Assembly: GCF_001752365.1 (NCBI RefSeq)
Contig: NZ_MEIY01000001.1
Location: 2,986,820 to 3,050,819 of the forward strand
Reading direction: 5' to 3'
Origin: Marinobacter sp. X15-166B
Lineage (GTDB): Bacteria > Pseudomonadota > Gammaproteobacteria > Pseudomonadales > Oleiphilaceae
Length of the DNA: 64,000 nucleotides
The number at the start of each line of letters is the position of its first letter. Position 1 is the stretch's first letter. Position numbers and translations under genes: made by a program. The notes beneath the pieces are model-generated. The model searched no databases and was not told where the DNA came from. It was given only the letters and a program-made list of their open reading frames with translations. Shown piece after piece: positions 32,356-41,819 of the stretch.

Positions 32356-33885
32356 ATGAGAGCCTGCCAAATCCTGTTGTTGGGATTAATCCTGAGTCTG
32401 TCGTTCACAGTAACCCAGGCCCGCACACTTACCTATGCCATGTATGGCGACATCAAGGATTGGGATCCGGCAATTGCATTCTCGCTGGAGGTCTTGATGC
32501 TGGCAAACGTGTACGAACCACTGCTGTGGTACAACCCAAATGCTCAAGAGGGCCAGTTCACGCCGGCATTGGCCACTGAATGGACGGTTTCCGATGACGG
32601 CCTGCGCTGGACTTTCCAACTGCGCGACGGAGTGAGGTTTCACGATGGCACGCCGTTCACTGCGGAAGCGGCAAAAGCGTCGCTGGACCGCACCCGAGCG
32701 ATGAAACAGGGGGCCTGGTACATCTGGGAGAGTGTCCAGACGATTGAAGCGCCGGCTCCCTTGGAGCTGGTGATCACCACCAAAACGCCTCAGCCCATCG
32801 ATCTGATTGCCTCCTCGCAATACGGTTCCTATATCTACTCACCCACGGCCGCTGCAAAAGGAAGCGAATGGTTTAACCGGGGAAATGCGGTTGGCACGGG
32901 CCCCTATGAAGTCCGCCAATGGTCACAAAACCAACAAGTTGTACTGGAAGCCAATGAGCACTACTGGCGAGGCTGGGACGCCAACCAATACGACCGGGTG
33001 ATCCTGCGGGTGGTTACCGAGAACGCCACCCAGGTGCAGATGTTATTGTCCGGTGAAGCCGATTTCATATCCCTGGTTCCGGCGGACATCGTTAAACGGG
33101 TAAACGCAGAAGAGGGTCTCAGCGCTTACGCTGTGCCTTCCTGGAAAAACTCCCAGTTTCTGATCAACACTCAGAAATATCCCACTGATAACAAACAATT
33201 CCGTCAGGCGCTCACCCACCTCTGGGATTATGAAACCGTGGTCAATCAAGTGTATGACGGCTACGCTTCGGTTGCTGTGGGCCCGATTCCAAAAACCATG
33301 TGGGGTCATAACAATGACCTGGGCACCGTCGCATTTGATCCTCTGCGCGCGGCCGAGTTGTTGCAGGCGTCCGGGGTGCCAAAATCCGACTGGAAAGTGA
33401 GCATGGCGTACATTGGCACCGACGAGGCCTACAAAAATGCGGCGCTGCTGTTCCAGGCCCACGCCGCACAAATTGGCCTTGAGGTTGAACTGTTGCCGGG
33501 CGAATGGGGGGTGATCTGGAACCGCGCCAAAAACTTGAATACGGCTCCGAACCTGCAATCCATGACCTGGTGGCCAACCTATCCCACACCCAGCGACTGG
33601 CTGATCGGGATGTTCCGAACTGAACAAAATACGCTGTTCAATTTGTCGCACTACACCAACCCGGAGTATGACCGGCTGGTCACCAAAGGCGCAGCGCTGG
33701 AAGGGGTGGACCGGGAAGCAGCCATCGAAAACTACAAACAGGCCCAGCGCATTCTCACGGAAGATGCGGTGGCAATTTTTTACGCTGACATTCAATCACG
33801 GATTGCCCGCGCCTCCAAGGTGGGCGGGGTAACCGAAAATCCGGCCTACAACGCGGTGTTCTTTTATGACCTCTACGAGCAATGA
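32356..33885 (+). CDS. ABC importer substrate-binding protein (SBP_bac_5)
   Basis: A 509-residue periplasmic binding protein of the dipeptide/oligopeptide/nickel family. Residues 1-22 are a signal peptide ending in VTQA. The mature part begins RTLTYAMYGDIKDWDPA and includes the family motifs FHDGTPFTAEAAKASLDR and GTGPYEVRQW. The ligand could be a peptide, opine, amide or glutathione-like molecule. It opens the importer operon. A 10-bp-stem hairpin after its stop may stabilise this part of the message. Confidence 0.92.
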   Translation: MRACQILLLGLILSLSFTVTQARTLTYAMYGDIKDWDPAIAFSLEVLMLANVYEPLLWYNPNAQEGQFTPALATEWTVSDDGLRWTFQLRDGVRFHDGTPFTAEAAKASLDRTRAMKQGAWYIWESVQTIEAPAPLELVITTKTPQPIDLIASSQYGSYIYSPTAAAKGSEWFNRGNAVGTGPYEVRQWSQNQQVVLEANEHYWRGWDANQYDRVILRVVTENATQVQMLLSGEADFISLVPADIVKRVNAEEGLSAYAVPSWKNSQFLINTQKYPTDNKQFRQALTHLWDYETVVNQVYDGYASVAVGPIPKTMWGHNNDLGTVAFDPLRAAELLQASGVPKSDWKVSMAYIGTDEAYKNAALLFQAHAAQIGLEVELLPGEWGVIWNRAKNLNTAPNLQSMTWWPTYPTPSDWLIGMFRTEQNTLFNLSHYTNPEYDRLVTKGAALEGVDREAAIENYKQAQRILTEDAVAIFYADIQSRIARASKVGGVTENPAYNAVFFYDLYEQ

Positions 33886-33891
33886 TCCCTG

Positions 33892-33926
33892 ACCGGTGAG
33901 GAGACACCGGGGTGACCCTCACCGGT
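33892..33926 (+). other. Intra-operon hairpin after the binding-protein gene
   Basis: ACCGGTGAGG and CCTCACCGGT are perfect complements separated by 15 bases, 7 bases after the binding-protein stop. No T run follows. Such hairpins protect binding-protein mRNA and reduce expression of downstream permeases. Confidence 0.6.
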
Positions 33927-33972
33927 GTTTCGCAGAACCGCTTGATCCGAACCTTGCTAGCAGGAAAACGTC

Positions 33973-34989
33973 ATGAAAATCTATCTGATTCAGCGTTTGG
34001 CCCAGATGCTGGTCATTTTGCTGGGCGTATTGATGCTGACCTTTGTGCTCAGCCGCATCCTGCCCGGTTCGCCGGTCGAGATGATGCTTGGGCACCGCCC
34101 GTCGCCGGAGCAGATTGAAGCGGTGCGGACCGAACTTGGTCTGGATAAACCCATAGCGATGCAGTTTATGGTTTACCTGAAAGGGCTGGCTCAGGGGGAT
34201 TTGGGAACCAGTCTCCATACCGGACAGCCCGTCACCAGTGACCTGTTCAATCGTTTTGGCGCAACTTTTGAGCTGACCACAATTGCCCTGCTTCTGGTGG
34301 TCGTTATGGGCATTCCTCTGGGGGTGGTGTCAGCGGTGCGCCAGAACACCTTGTCGGATCATTTGGTGCGTTCGGGCTCCATCGCCGGCATGGCATTGCC
34401 GGTATTTCTGATCGCCATGCTGTTGCAAATGCTGTTTTATGGGCAACTTGGTTGGTTTCCCTTGCAGGGGCGGATCAATGCCGAGATTGCGCTGGACTAC
34501 CCCTTTGCCCAGCGTACCGGGCTTTATCTGGTGGACACTCTGTTGGCGGGACAGTGGCCTGCCTTCAAAAGCGCAGTTCTGCATCTGGTCCTGCCGGTGT
34601 TCACGCTGGTGATGGCGTCGATCGCGGTGGTGACCCGCATCACGCGCAACACCATGGTCGAAGTTCTCCAGCAGGACCACATTCGCACCTTGCAGGCCTA
34701 TGGCGTCAGCCGTCGCAGGATCTATTACAGGTACGCGCTCAAAGCGACCCTTATTCCACTATTAACCGTAATCGGTCTTGCCTATGGCTACATGCTGGGC
34801 GGCTCAGTGGTGGTTGAGTTCATCTTTGACTGGCCCGGAATGGGGGGGTATGCAGTGGGCGGTATCACCCGCAACGATTTTCCGGCGGTCATGGGCGTGA
34901 CCCTGCTGCTGGCAGTGATTTACCTGTCCATGAATCTTGTGATCGACCTGCTGTATCACCTGGTTGACCCACGGCTGGAACTGCCATGA
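33973..34989 (+). CDS. ABC importer permease, DppB type
   Basis: A 338-residue inner-membrane permease with six membrane segments. It starts MKIYLIQRLAQMLVILLGVLM, typical of DppB/OppB, with LPGSPVEMMLG after the first segment. The EAA loop is EVLQQDHIRTLQAYGVSRRRIYYRYALK-like, which docks the ATPase. It overlaps the next permease gene by four bases. It works with the DppC-type partner to form the channel. Confidence 0.93.
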   Translation: MKIYLIQRLAQMLVILLGVLMLTFVLSRILPGSPVEMMLGHRPSPEQIEAVRTELGLDKPIAMQFMVYLKGLAQGDLGTSLHTGQPVTSDLFNRFGATFELTTIALLLVVVMGIPLGVVSAVRQNTLSDHLVRSGSIAGMALPVFLIAMLLQMLFYGQLGWFPLQGRINAEIALDYPFAQRTGLYLVDTLLAGQWPAFKSAVLHLVLPVFTLVMASIAVVTRITRNTMVEVLQQDHIRTLQAYGVSRRRIYYRYALKATLIPLLTVIGLAYGYMLGGSVVVEFIFDWPGMGGYAVGGITRNDFPAVMGVTLLLAVIYLSMNLVIDLLYHLVDPRLELP

Positions 34990-35921
34990 ACACACCAAAC
35001 ACAGCCGGCGAATCCAGGCCACCAGGCGCCACCAGCCTCGGTATGAGCAGATCGGCCCCAGTTAATCTGCCCAGCGCACCAACCCGTGGAGCATTGGCGG
35101 TCGGGTTCTCGGTCCGCAACAAGCTTTTTGTGTTCGGTGCGGGGCTGTTCGGCCTCATTCTACTGACTGCCTTGTTCGCCCCCTGGCTGGCCCCCTACGA
35201 CCCAAATGCCATCAATTTCGCGGTGAAACTGGATCCCCCCAGTTGGACTCACTGGATGGGCACGGACGATCTCGGCCGGGACATTTTGTCGCGGGTGATT
35301 TATGGCGCACGCACGTCGCTGATCATCGGCTTTAATGTGATCCTCATCGCCATGGCCATTGGCGTGCCCATCGGCCTGTTGTCAGGCTATTTTGGTGGCC
35401 GGCTGGATATGGTGCTGATGCGCGTGACCGATGTGTTCCTGGCCTTCCCGCCGCTGTTGCTACCCATTGCCATCACTGCTGCCCTGGGGCCGAGTCTGGT
35501 CAACGCCATGCTGGCTCTGGCGATATCCTGGTTTCCCTGGTATGCCCGCATCATGCGCGGCGCGGTCATGTCGATTCGATCCCAGCTGTTTGTCAGTGCG
35601 GCCAGAACCATGCGCATCAGCCAGCTGAAGATCCTGGTGCGGCATATTTTGCCCAACGCCTGGACGCCGGCGCTTGTTCAGGCATCGATGGATTTTGGTT
35701 ACACCATTCTGGCGGCCGCTTCGCTCAGCTTTATCGGCATCGGTGCCAAACCGCCGACCATCGAGTGGGGTTTGATGGTGGCGTTGTCCCGGTCCAAATT
35801 TCTCGACTTCTGGTGGACGGCCGCCTTTCCGGGGTTGGCGATCTTTATCACAGTGCTGGCGGTTAACCTGATTGGCGACGGACTGCGCGACATTCTCGAT
35901 CCCAGGGCACGGGGGGTATAA
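34986..35921 (+). CDS. ABC importer permease, DppC type
   Basis: A 311-residue permease of the DppC/OppC type. A 45-residue polar N-terminus precedes the first membrane segment. PYDPNAINF and MGTDDLGRDILSRVIYGARTSL are diagnostic of the family. The EAA loop is near VSAARTMRISQLKILVRHILPN. It pairs with the upstream permease and is followed two bases later by the first ATPase gene. Confidence 0.93.
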   Translation: MNTPNTAGESRPPGATSLGMSRSAPVNLPSAPTRGALAVGFSVRNKLFVFGAGLFGLILLTALFAPWLAPYDPNAINFAVKLDPPSWTHWMGTDDLGRDILSRVIYGARTSLIIGFNVILIAMAIGVPIGLLSGYFGGRLDMVLMRVTDVFLAFPPLLLPIAITAALGPSLVNAMLALAISWFPWYARIMRGAVMSIRSQLFVSAARTMRISQLKILVRHILPNAWTPALVQASMDFGYTILAAASLSFIGIGAKPPTIEWGLMVALSRSKFLDFWWTAAFPGLAIFITVLAVNLIGDGLRDILDPRARGV

Positions 35922-35923
35922 AA

Positions 35924-36898
35924 ATGCAGCTACTGGCAGTTTCCGCGCTCCACGTCCGCCTCCCGTCGATTCACCGAACCGTGCACGCGGTGCGGAATGT
36001 GTCTTGGTCGCTGAACGAAGGTGAAATACTGGCGCTCGTTGGGGAATCGGGTTGCGGTAAGACGATGACCGCCATGGCCATATTGGGGTTGCTGCCAGAT
36101 TCCGCTCAGGTAACTGGGCATTGCAGTTGGCAGGGGCAGCAGCGATCAGTTCGAACCAGCGGCACTCGTGACCCGCTGGCAGCAGAGCACGCGGCGGTCA
36201 TCTTTCAAAACCCACAGACGGCTCTGAATCCGTTCTTCACCATCAGTCAGCAAATGGGCGACGTCGCTCTGGCCAGTGGCCGGGTAACGCGCAAATCGTT
36301 ACCCGGCGTATTGGTTGAAAACCTGGCGCGGGTGCAATTGCCCGACCCATCCGCGGTGTTGAAGAAGTATCCGCATCAATTATCCGGCGGCCAGCTGCAG
36401 AGAGTGATGATCGCCATGGCGCTGGTGTGCCGGCCACAAGTGTTGATCGCCGATGAGCCGACAACAGCGCTGGATGTCATCGTACAGGCCGAAATTCTTG
36501 AGTTACTGCGCACATTGGCGCTTGAAGATGGGTTGGCCGTATTGCTGATCACCCACGATCTGGGTGTGGTGGCATCACTCTGCGATCGGGTGATGGTGAT
36601 GTACGCGGGGGAGATTGTGGAACAGGGAGCAGTAAAGGAGGTACTGCGCTCACCGGCCCACCCCTATACCCGAAAACTTCTGGCTACGGTGCCGGATATC
36701 GACGGGAGTCGCACTGCGCTTGAGTACATTCCCGGACGGGTACCTGATCTCAGTCAGCCTATGCACGGGTGCGCCTTCAAAGAGCGGTGCGCGCATCGCC
36801 ACGGAGCCTGCGATCGGGTACCGATCGAGCGCGTTCTCAAAGGGGGGCAAAGTTACCGGTGCCACCTGAACGACCCATATGAGGTGACGCAACCGTGA
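35924..36898 (+). CDS. ABC importer ATPase, DppD type
   Basis: A 324-residue ATPase. Walker A is GESGCGKT, the signature is LSGGQLQRV, Walker B is LIADEPT, and the H-loop is THDLG. The C-terminal oligopeptide extension (PGRVPDLSQPMHGCAFKERC...) with clustered Cys is typical of DppD/OppD and often binds an iron-sulfur cluster. The segment between Walker A and Q-loop is short and lacks the usual RG-rich part. It overlaps the next ATPase gene by four bases. Confidence 0.93.
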   Translation: MQLLAVSALHVRLPSIHRTVHAVRNVSWSLNEGEILALVGESGCGKTMTAMAILGLLPDSAQVTGHCSWQGQQRSVRTSGTRDPLAAEHAAVIFQNPQTALNPFFTISQQMGDVALASGRVTRKSLPGVLVENLARVQLPDPSAVLKKYPHQLSGGQLQRVMIAMALVCRPQVLIADEPTTALDVIVQAEILELLRTLALEDGLAVLLITHDLGVVASLCDRVMVMYAGEIVEQGAVKEVLRSPAHPYTRKLLATVPDIDGSRTALEYIPGRVPDLSQPMHGCAFKERCAHRHGACDRVPIERVLKGGQSYRCHLNDPYEVTQP

Positions 36899-37890
36899 CC
36901 AAACCCGTAACCAACCACACGCTGAAAGTCCGTGAGTTGGAGAAAGTTTATCACACCAGAATGGGGCCTTTTATTGCCGTCAACAAGGTGAGCCTGGACA
37001 TTGCCGATGGCGAGGTGCTGGCGATTGTCGGTGAAAGCGGTTGCGGTAAAAGTACCTTGTCCCGGCTGTTGATCGGGCTGGATCAGGCCGATGGAGGGGA
37101 AATCCGTTTTAACGACCGGGTGCTTTATCGGGCCAGTGACGCCCACGCATCACACCGTAACGACGGCATCGCGATTGTGTTCCAGGACCCTTTTTCATCC
37201 TTGAATCCCAAGATGAGGGTGGTTGATCTGGTGGCCGAAGCCTTTCGTCCGACTAAGCTGTCCGCGATCAAGGGGTGGCGCGGCCGTCGGGTCACACGGC
37301 GAAAGCGCGTGGTGGAGTACCTCAACCTTGTTGGCCTGGATGAGACGCACCTCGACCGTTTTCCGCATGAATTCTCAGGAGGGCAGTTGCAACGCATAGC
37401 GCTTGCCCGTGCGCTGGCGCAGGAGCCTGGCCTGTTGATTCTGGATGAGCCCACTGCGGCGCTCGATGTATCGGTTCAGGCCCAGATTCTTATGTTATTG
37501 AAGGAACTCCAACAGCGGCTTGCCCTGAGCATGGTGTTCATCTCCCATAATCTTGGCTCTGTGGCATTCATTGCGGATCGAATCATGGTCATGTATCTCG
37601 GTCACCGGGTTGAAGCCGGGCCAACACGCAAGGTGCTCGATCATACCCGTCATCATTACACCAGGGCGTTGATCGAGGCAGTACCCAGCATCAACCCACA
37701 CAGAAAGCGCCGCGTATCGACCCTGGTGCCCCGGGGATCGATTTTACGACCGGCATCACGGAGCTGTGTTTTCGCCGACCGCTGTCCGGCAGCCACCGAT
37801 GACTGTCGCCAGCATGCCCCCTCTTTTACCGAGGGACCAGGCGGCCACGGTTTCGCCTGTTTCCATCCGTTATCGGAGACGCAACCATGA
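36895..37890 (+). CDS. ABC importer ATPase, DppF type
   Basis: A 331-residue ATPase, the second of the pair. Walker A is GESGCGKS, the Q-loop FQDPFSSLNPKM, the signature FSGGQLQRIA and Walker B LILDEPTAALDVSVQAQ. The C-terminal Cys-rich extension has SRSCVFADRCPAATDDC. It starts with a GTG and overlaps both neighbours by four bases, so the operon is tightly coupled. Confidence 0.93.
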   Translation: MTKPVTNHTLKVRELEKVYHTRMGPFIAVNKVSLDIADGEVLAIVGESGCGKSTLSRLLIGLDQADGGEIRFNDRVLYRASDAHASHRNDGIAIVFQDPFSSLNPKMRVVDLVAEAFRPTKLSAIKGWRGRRVTRRKRVVEYLNLVGLDETHLDRFPHEFSGGQLQRIALARALAQEPGLLILDEPTAALDVSVQAQILMLLKELQQRLALSMVFISHNLGSVAFIADRIMVMYLGHRVEAGPTRKVLDHTRHHYTRALIEAVPSINPHRKRRVSTLVPRGSILRPASRSCVFADRCPAATDDCRQHAPSFTEGPGGHGFACFHPLSETQP

Positions 37891-38729
37891 CGCAATTTGC
37901 CATTGCCGGCGTCCAGCTCAATGCTGCCGCGGGCGACAATCTTGAAGCGATCAGACGGGTGGTGACCGCTGCCAAGCGCCGCTTTCCCTGGGTGGATATG
38001 GTGGTACTCGGAGAGCTGGCTGCCAAAGGGGGCTCGGTCGCCGCCGCTGAGCCACTGCCAGGTCCGACTGAGGAGTATTTCTGTACCCTGGCCCGGAAGC
38101 TGAACCTGTGGATGGTCAATGGGTCACTGTACGAATTGCATCAGGGCGAGGTTTACAACACCGCCTCGGTTATCAATCCGCACGGGGAGGTGGTGGTCCG
38201 CCACCGAAAACTCTACCCATTTCTACCCTACGAGCAGGGGGTGTCCGCCGGTAATCAGCACACGATCTTCGATATCCAGGGGGTGGGTCGCTTCGGCGTG
38301 TCCATCTGTTATGACATGTGGTTTCCCGAAACCACCCGCGCTATGTGCTCCATGGGCGCCGAAGTGATTCTTCATCCGACGCTGACGAACACCGCCGACC
38401 GCGACCTTGAGCTGGCGATCGCCCGGACCAGTGCCGGCGTCAATCAGTGTTATTTCTTTGATGTGAACAGTTGCGGTGAGCTGGGCAATGGTCGATCAAT
38501 CATCGTGGGCCCTGACGGGGACGTATTGCGCCAGGCGGGGGAGTGCCAGGACGTGATGACCACCGTGGTGGATTTTAATCGTGTCCGCCGCAGCCGGGAG
38601 CGGGGCGTTCTGGCGTTGGGGCAGCCGCTGAAAAGTTTCCGGGATTCCACGGTGCAGTACCCGCAATATTCGACGCCGTCGAAGTATCTGAGCACCCTGG
38701 GACCTCTGGTGGTGCCCGGGAAACTTTAG
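37887..38729 (+). CDS. Nitrilase-superfamily amidase (CN hydrolase)
   Basis: A 280-residue C-N hydrolase. The catalytic triad is E43 (VVLGELAAKGG), K108 (RHRKLYPF) and C141 (GVSICYDMWFPE). Members hydrolyse amides, N-carbamyl compounds or omega-amides rather than nitriles. It is the last gene of the sigma54-driven importer operon, overlapping the ATPase by four bases. It therefore probably hydrolyses the imported compound in the cytoplasm and releases ammonia. The exact substrate cannot be told. Confidence 0.9.
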   Translation: MTQFAIAGVQLNAAAGDNLEAIRRVVTAAKRRFPWVDMVVLGELAAKGGSVAAAEPLPGPTEEYFCTLARKLNLWMVNGSLYELHQGEVYNTASVINPHGEVVVRHRKLYPFLPYEQGVSAGNQHTIFDIQGVGRFGVSICYDMWFPETTRAMCSMGAEVILHPTLTNTADRDLELAIARTSAGVNQCYFFDVNSCGELGNGRSIIVGPDGDVLRQAGECQDVMTTVVDFNRVRRSRERGVLALGQPLKSFRDSTVQYPQYSTPSKYLSTLGPLVVPGKL

Positions 38730-39137
38730 CCCCTCAGGGACCATTCACATGTTCCGGTTGGCGCGGTGCATCTGCGGTTCATCATGTTTCTGATACCGTG
38801 TGTCGAAGCAACGACCAGTTTATCGGCGGTAATTTTTCCAGGTCAAACCACGCGCTGTTTTCCAGGACGTCGAACAATTGCGTAAACACGTCGAAGACTG
38901 CGCAATGGTCTTAAAAGCCGGTAAAGGGGGTGTTGTGCTGATCTCTTTGAAGCCTAAGCTGGTGCTTGAAGAGGGGGCGGCCAGCCCGGGCCTGACCAGC
39001 GCGTGTTTTTAAGCGGGATTTAACCTCTTTCGGCTGGCAGGGTTCCGCAGGTAACGGCTATGTTACTACTGTGGCACGGGGGGAACAGACCGGGTACTCC
39101 CGGTGCCCGCAACCCATGAATGCTGGGAGGAGCTGTT
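38730..39137. other. Intergenic region between amidase and metallothionein
   Basis: About 400 bases. It contains a 59-codon open stretch that looks like a gene remnant (38833-39012) and otherwise nothing recognisable. I see no strong terminator after the amidase gene and no full promoter consensus before the metallothionein gene. Confidence 0.5.
38833..39012 (+). pseudogene. Possible gene fragment
   Basis: A stop-bounded frame encodes a protein-like segment (VFQDVEQLRKHVEDCAMVLKAG then GGVVLISLKPKLVLEEG) ending at TAA 39010. The only in-frame ATG is at 38905, with no good ribosome site. The composition is coding-like, but I do not recognise the parent family. Confidence 0.3.
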
Positions 39138-39317
39138 ATGGCTGATGTAAGCGCTGATGGTACCTATCAATGTGACCATGAAGGTTGCAGTTGCAGGGTG
39201 GCCGATGACGAAACCCACTTCAAGACGTCCACCGGTATATTCTGTTGCCGTGAGTGTTCGGAAGGCAAAGGGTGCAATCACCAAGGTTGCGAATGTGCGT
39301 CTAACGCCCGACACTGA
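39138..39317 (+). CDS. Bacterial metallothionein
   Basis: A 59-residue Cys-rich metal-binding protein of the SmtA/BmtA family. It has nine Cys and several His, with CDHEGCSC, GIFCCRECSEGKGC and HQGCEC. The zinc-finger-like core around residues 10-40 binds zinc or cadmium clusters. The ATG at 39138 follows GGGAGGAG at good spacing. It probably stores or detoxifies Zn and Cd in the cytoplasm. Confidence 0.93.
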   Translation: MADVSADGTYQCDHEGCSCRVADDETHFKTSTGIFCCRECSEGKGCNHQGCECASNARH

Positions 39318-39482
39318 CGGTTGAGTGTGTTGGAGGGGTAAAACGGGCACGGTTACTGTTGCCGCAAACTGGTGTGCGTCTGCGTCGTTGGAAGGGGCGG
39401 ATTTGGTCGTTCGTCGTTTGCGGTGCGCATCTTGCTTGCCCAAGCGTGGGGGCAGAAACATCACCGTTAGGGAGGCGACCCC

Positions 39483-40002
39483 ATGAATGATCGCAATGCC
39501 GTATTGGGAGAACATTATTCCCACAAAGTGAGCGCGGAGTTCGACAGTCAAACGGCTGCGGACCGTGCAAAGGAATCTCTGGAACGTGCCGGGATCCCTG
39601 AGCAGCAAATCCGGATCATCAAGCCCGACGACCCGGCCATGGCCCGCAAAATTGAGCCCGAATCCACGGGAATCGCGCGGTCGATGGTCAAGGCCCATGT
39701 GAAGTTTGGGGTGGTGGGCCTGGTGGCCGGACTGGTGATCGCGGCCGTGCTGGTTGCAGTGGGGCCGGCTTTTGCCCGCACCAGCCCGGTACTGACGTTT
39801 ATCGCTCTGGGCTTTTTTGGGGGCGGTATTGTCGTTGCTGTTCGCAGGCGCAGTGGCGTTGCGCCCGGACCACGATCTGCTGATCGAAAAAACCCGTAAG
39901 GCCACGAAAACCGGGCATTGGACAGTCGTTGTCCATTGCGACAGCACGAAGCAGCAGGAACTGGCAAAGAACACGATGGATTCCAGCGCACAATCGTTAT
40001 AG
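39483..40002 (+). pseudogene. Membrane stress-type protein with a homopolymer frameshift
   Basis: The first frame (from ATG 39483) gives a soluble ferredoxin-like part (SAEFDSQTAADRAKESLERAGIPEQQIRII) and a membrane segment, then runs into a non-family tail after 39823. The frame one base over continues with a second membrane segment and a conserved-looking tail (VALRPDHDLLIEKTRKATKTGHWTVVVH) to TAG at 40000-40002. Removing one base in the T6-G5 run at 39813-39823 joins them into a natural protein of about 172 residues. So the gene is either recently inactivated or carries a sequence error. Ends GGAGGCG before the ATG. Confidence 0.75.
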
Positions 40003-40344
40003 AAACCGGTCAGCCAGTGCCGGATCCAACGGGCCAGAGTGTTTTGTAGAAGTTACAGGTTGCCTGGTCAAATTTACCCGACCTGGCGCTTTTCCGGGCA
40101 TATCCATGCCCCGATGTTTACCATTCTGTAAGGAAGCGGGGTCTGGCAGCCTTTATCGGGCGTCGTGGGGCTAAAACCTACTACAGTATGAGTGTAGGCA
40201 CCCGGCTCTTGACCCGGGAAGCGGGAGCCGTGCTGATAATTTGCCGATGGTGACACCCTCTGTAAAACCGCAACGGTAAGTGTCTGTTGCCTAAACACTC
40301 ACCTGATGCTGTTCCGTTCAGGCTGACAACCCAAGGTAAAACCT
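40003..40344. other. Intergenic region before the NtrC-family gene
   Basis: About 340 bases without a recognisable gene. Several short GC hairpins are possible (for example CCCCG/CGGGG around 40115-40143 and CGGCTC/GAGCCG around 40203-40232). No riboswitch or promoter consensus is clear. Confidence 0.4.
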
Positions 40345-41697
40345 GTGCCCCATGCTTTGTTGGTGGATAATAACCCGAAAAGTCTTACCCCCGTCCGTGA
40401 GATCTGTGAAACCTTGGGTTTTTCTGTTGAATCAGTGAGCAGCACGGAGGAAGCCCGGGACACAATTCTCAGGGCACGACCTGAAGTCTTGTTGATTAAC
40501 CTGGACGGTGACGACATCGGCCTGCGGACCACGCTGCTGAACTTCCTGACTCAGGCCAATATTGCCGACGTTACCCAGATCTTTCTTATGAGCAGATCGC
40601 CTTCTTACCTTCAGGCTGCTGAGGGATTGCGGGTCGGCGCCAGGGACATCTTTGAATACCCGAGTCAATTGACCAGATTGGCGGAAGCGTTGGGCCAGTA
40701 CAAAAGCGAAATGAAGTGCGACCAAAGCGGTGAGAAGGCCGTGCATAAGAGTGGGCGGGGGTTGTTGATTGGCGAATCCCCACCCATGTTGCAGCTGTAC
40801 AAAACCATCCGGAAAGTGGCCCCGAGCGACATTGCGGTGTTTGTGAGCGGAGAAAGCGGTACCGGCAAAGATCTGGTCGCTCGCACCATTCACGCGTTGT
40901 CGCACCGCAGTCATTGTCCTTATGTGGCAGTCAATTGCGGTGCCATTGCGGCCGAGCTGGCCGAAAGCGAGCTGTTTGGTCATGTGAAAGGCGCATTTAC
41001 CGGGGCGGCGGGTGCCCGCAAAGGGCTGTTCGAGCAAGCGGAAGGCGGTACTCTGTTTCTTGATGAATTGACAGAAATGAAGCCAGACCTGCAGGTTAAG
41101 TTGCTAAGGGTGCTGGAGTCGCATACGTTTCAGCCGGTGGGTGCTGAGCGGGTGCAGCCCTGCAACGTCCGCATCATCGCGTCCAGCAACCGTGAGTTGG
41201 CCGAAGCGGTCGCCGAGGGCCAGTTACGCAAGGATCTGTATTACCGCGTCGCGCAGTTTGCAATGGAGATCCCCCCGTTGCGTCAGCGAGGGGAGGATGT
41301 GGTCCCGCTCGCCAAAGCGTTTCTTGCGGACCACTGCCGGTTTTACAAGATCAGCAAAGAGTTTTCAGAAGATGCCCTGGAAGTGCTGCGCATCTATCAC
41401 TGGCCGGGGAACGTCAGGGAATTGCGCAATGTGGTGGCGCGGGCCTTTTTGCTGGCGGACACAGAAATTATGGTGGAGGATTTGCCTGCCAATCTTCTCG
41501 CCCGCCCGCCCATCGCGTCGGATTATCTCCGCCTGCCCGCGGGACAGACGCTCGGGGATGTAGAGCGCCAGGTTATCCTGACCACTTTGCACAACCATAA
41601 AGGTAACAAGACCACTGCGGCCAAAGAGCTGGGGATCAGTTTGAAAACGTTGTACAACCGGCTTAAAGAATACGAAATGAAACACCTGTCGTCGTAA
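40345..41697 (+). CDS. NtrC-family sigma54 activator with degenerate receiver
   Basis: A 450-residue regulator with a receiver-like domain (1-120), an AAA+ domain (140-370) and a Fis-type helix-turn-helix ([19 protein letters not shown]). Walker A is GESGTGKD, the sigma54 loop is an intact GAFTGA, and Walker B is LFLDEL. The receiver lacks the normal phosphorylation site: N52 stands where Asp is expected, the acidic pair is D8-N9, and the conserved Lys is replaced in IFEYPSQL. It probably works without phosphotransfer. It starts with a GTG. Likely targets are sigma54 promoters beside the PRC-barrel and CsbD genes. Confidence 0.9.
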   Translation: MPHALLVDNNPKSLTPVREICETLGFSVESVSSTEEARDTILRARPEVLLINLDGDDIGLRTTLLNFLTQANIADVTQIFLMSRSPSYLQAAEGLRVGARDIFEYPSQLTRLAEALGQYKSEMKCDQSGEKAVHKSGRGLLIGESPPMLQLYKTIRKVAPSDIAVFVSGESGTGKDLVARTIHALSHRSHCPYVAVNCGAIAAELAESELFGHVKGAFTGAAGARKGLFEQAEGGTLFLDELTEMKPDLQVKLLRVLESHTFQPVGAERVQPCNVRIIASSNRELAEAVAEGQLRKDLYYRVAQFAMEIPPLRQRGEDVVPLAKAFLADHCRFYKISKEFSEDALEVLRIYHWPGNVRELRNVVARAFLLADTEIMVEDLPANLLARPPIASDYLRLPAGQTLGDVERQVILTTLHNHKGNKTTAAKELGISLKTLYNRLKEYEMKHLSS

Positions 41698-41734
41698 ACA
41701 CGGCTGTAAATCCCGGATCATGGCCGCACGGTAT

Positions 41735-41750
41735 TGGCGCAAAAACTGCT
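41735..41750 (+). promoter_or_regulatory. Candidate sigma54 promoter before the PRC-barrel gene
   Basis: TGGCGC-N5-CTGCT keeps the GG and GC doublets at the correct 10-base spacing, with two departures from TGGCAC-N5-TTGCT. It lies 70 bases before the PRC-barrel start and just after a sigma54 activator gene. Confidence 0.5.
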
Positions 41751-41819
41751 TAAGATTTGGTTGGATCACAGACACGGCAGAGGCACTGAAACGGTGCCTG
41801 GAATGAGGGCAAAGGTGTT

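Noticed and set aside
39034-39049. Sigma54-like TGGCAG...CCGCA before the metallothionein gene
   Set aside because: GG and GC doublets are one base too close, which abolishes sigma54 recognition.
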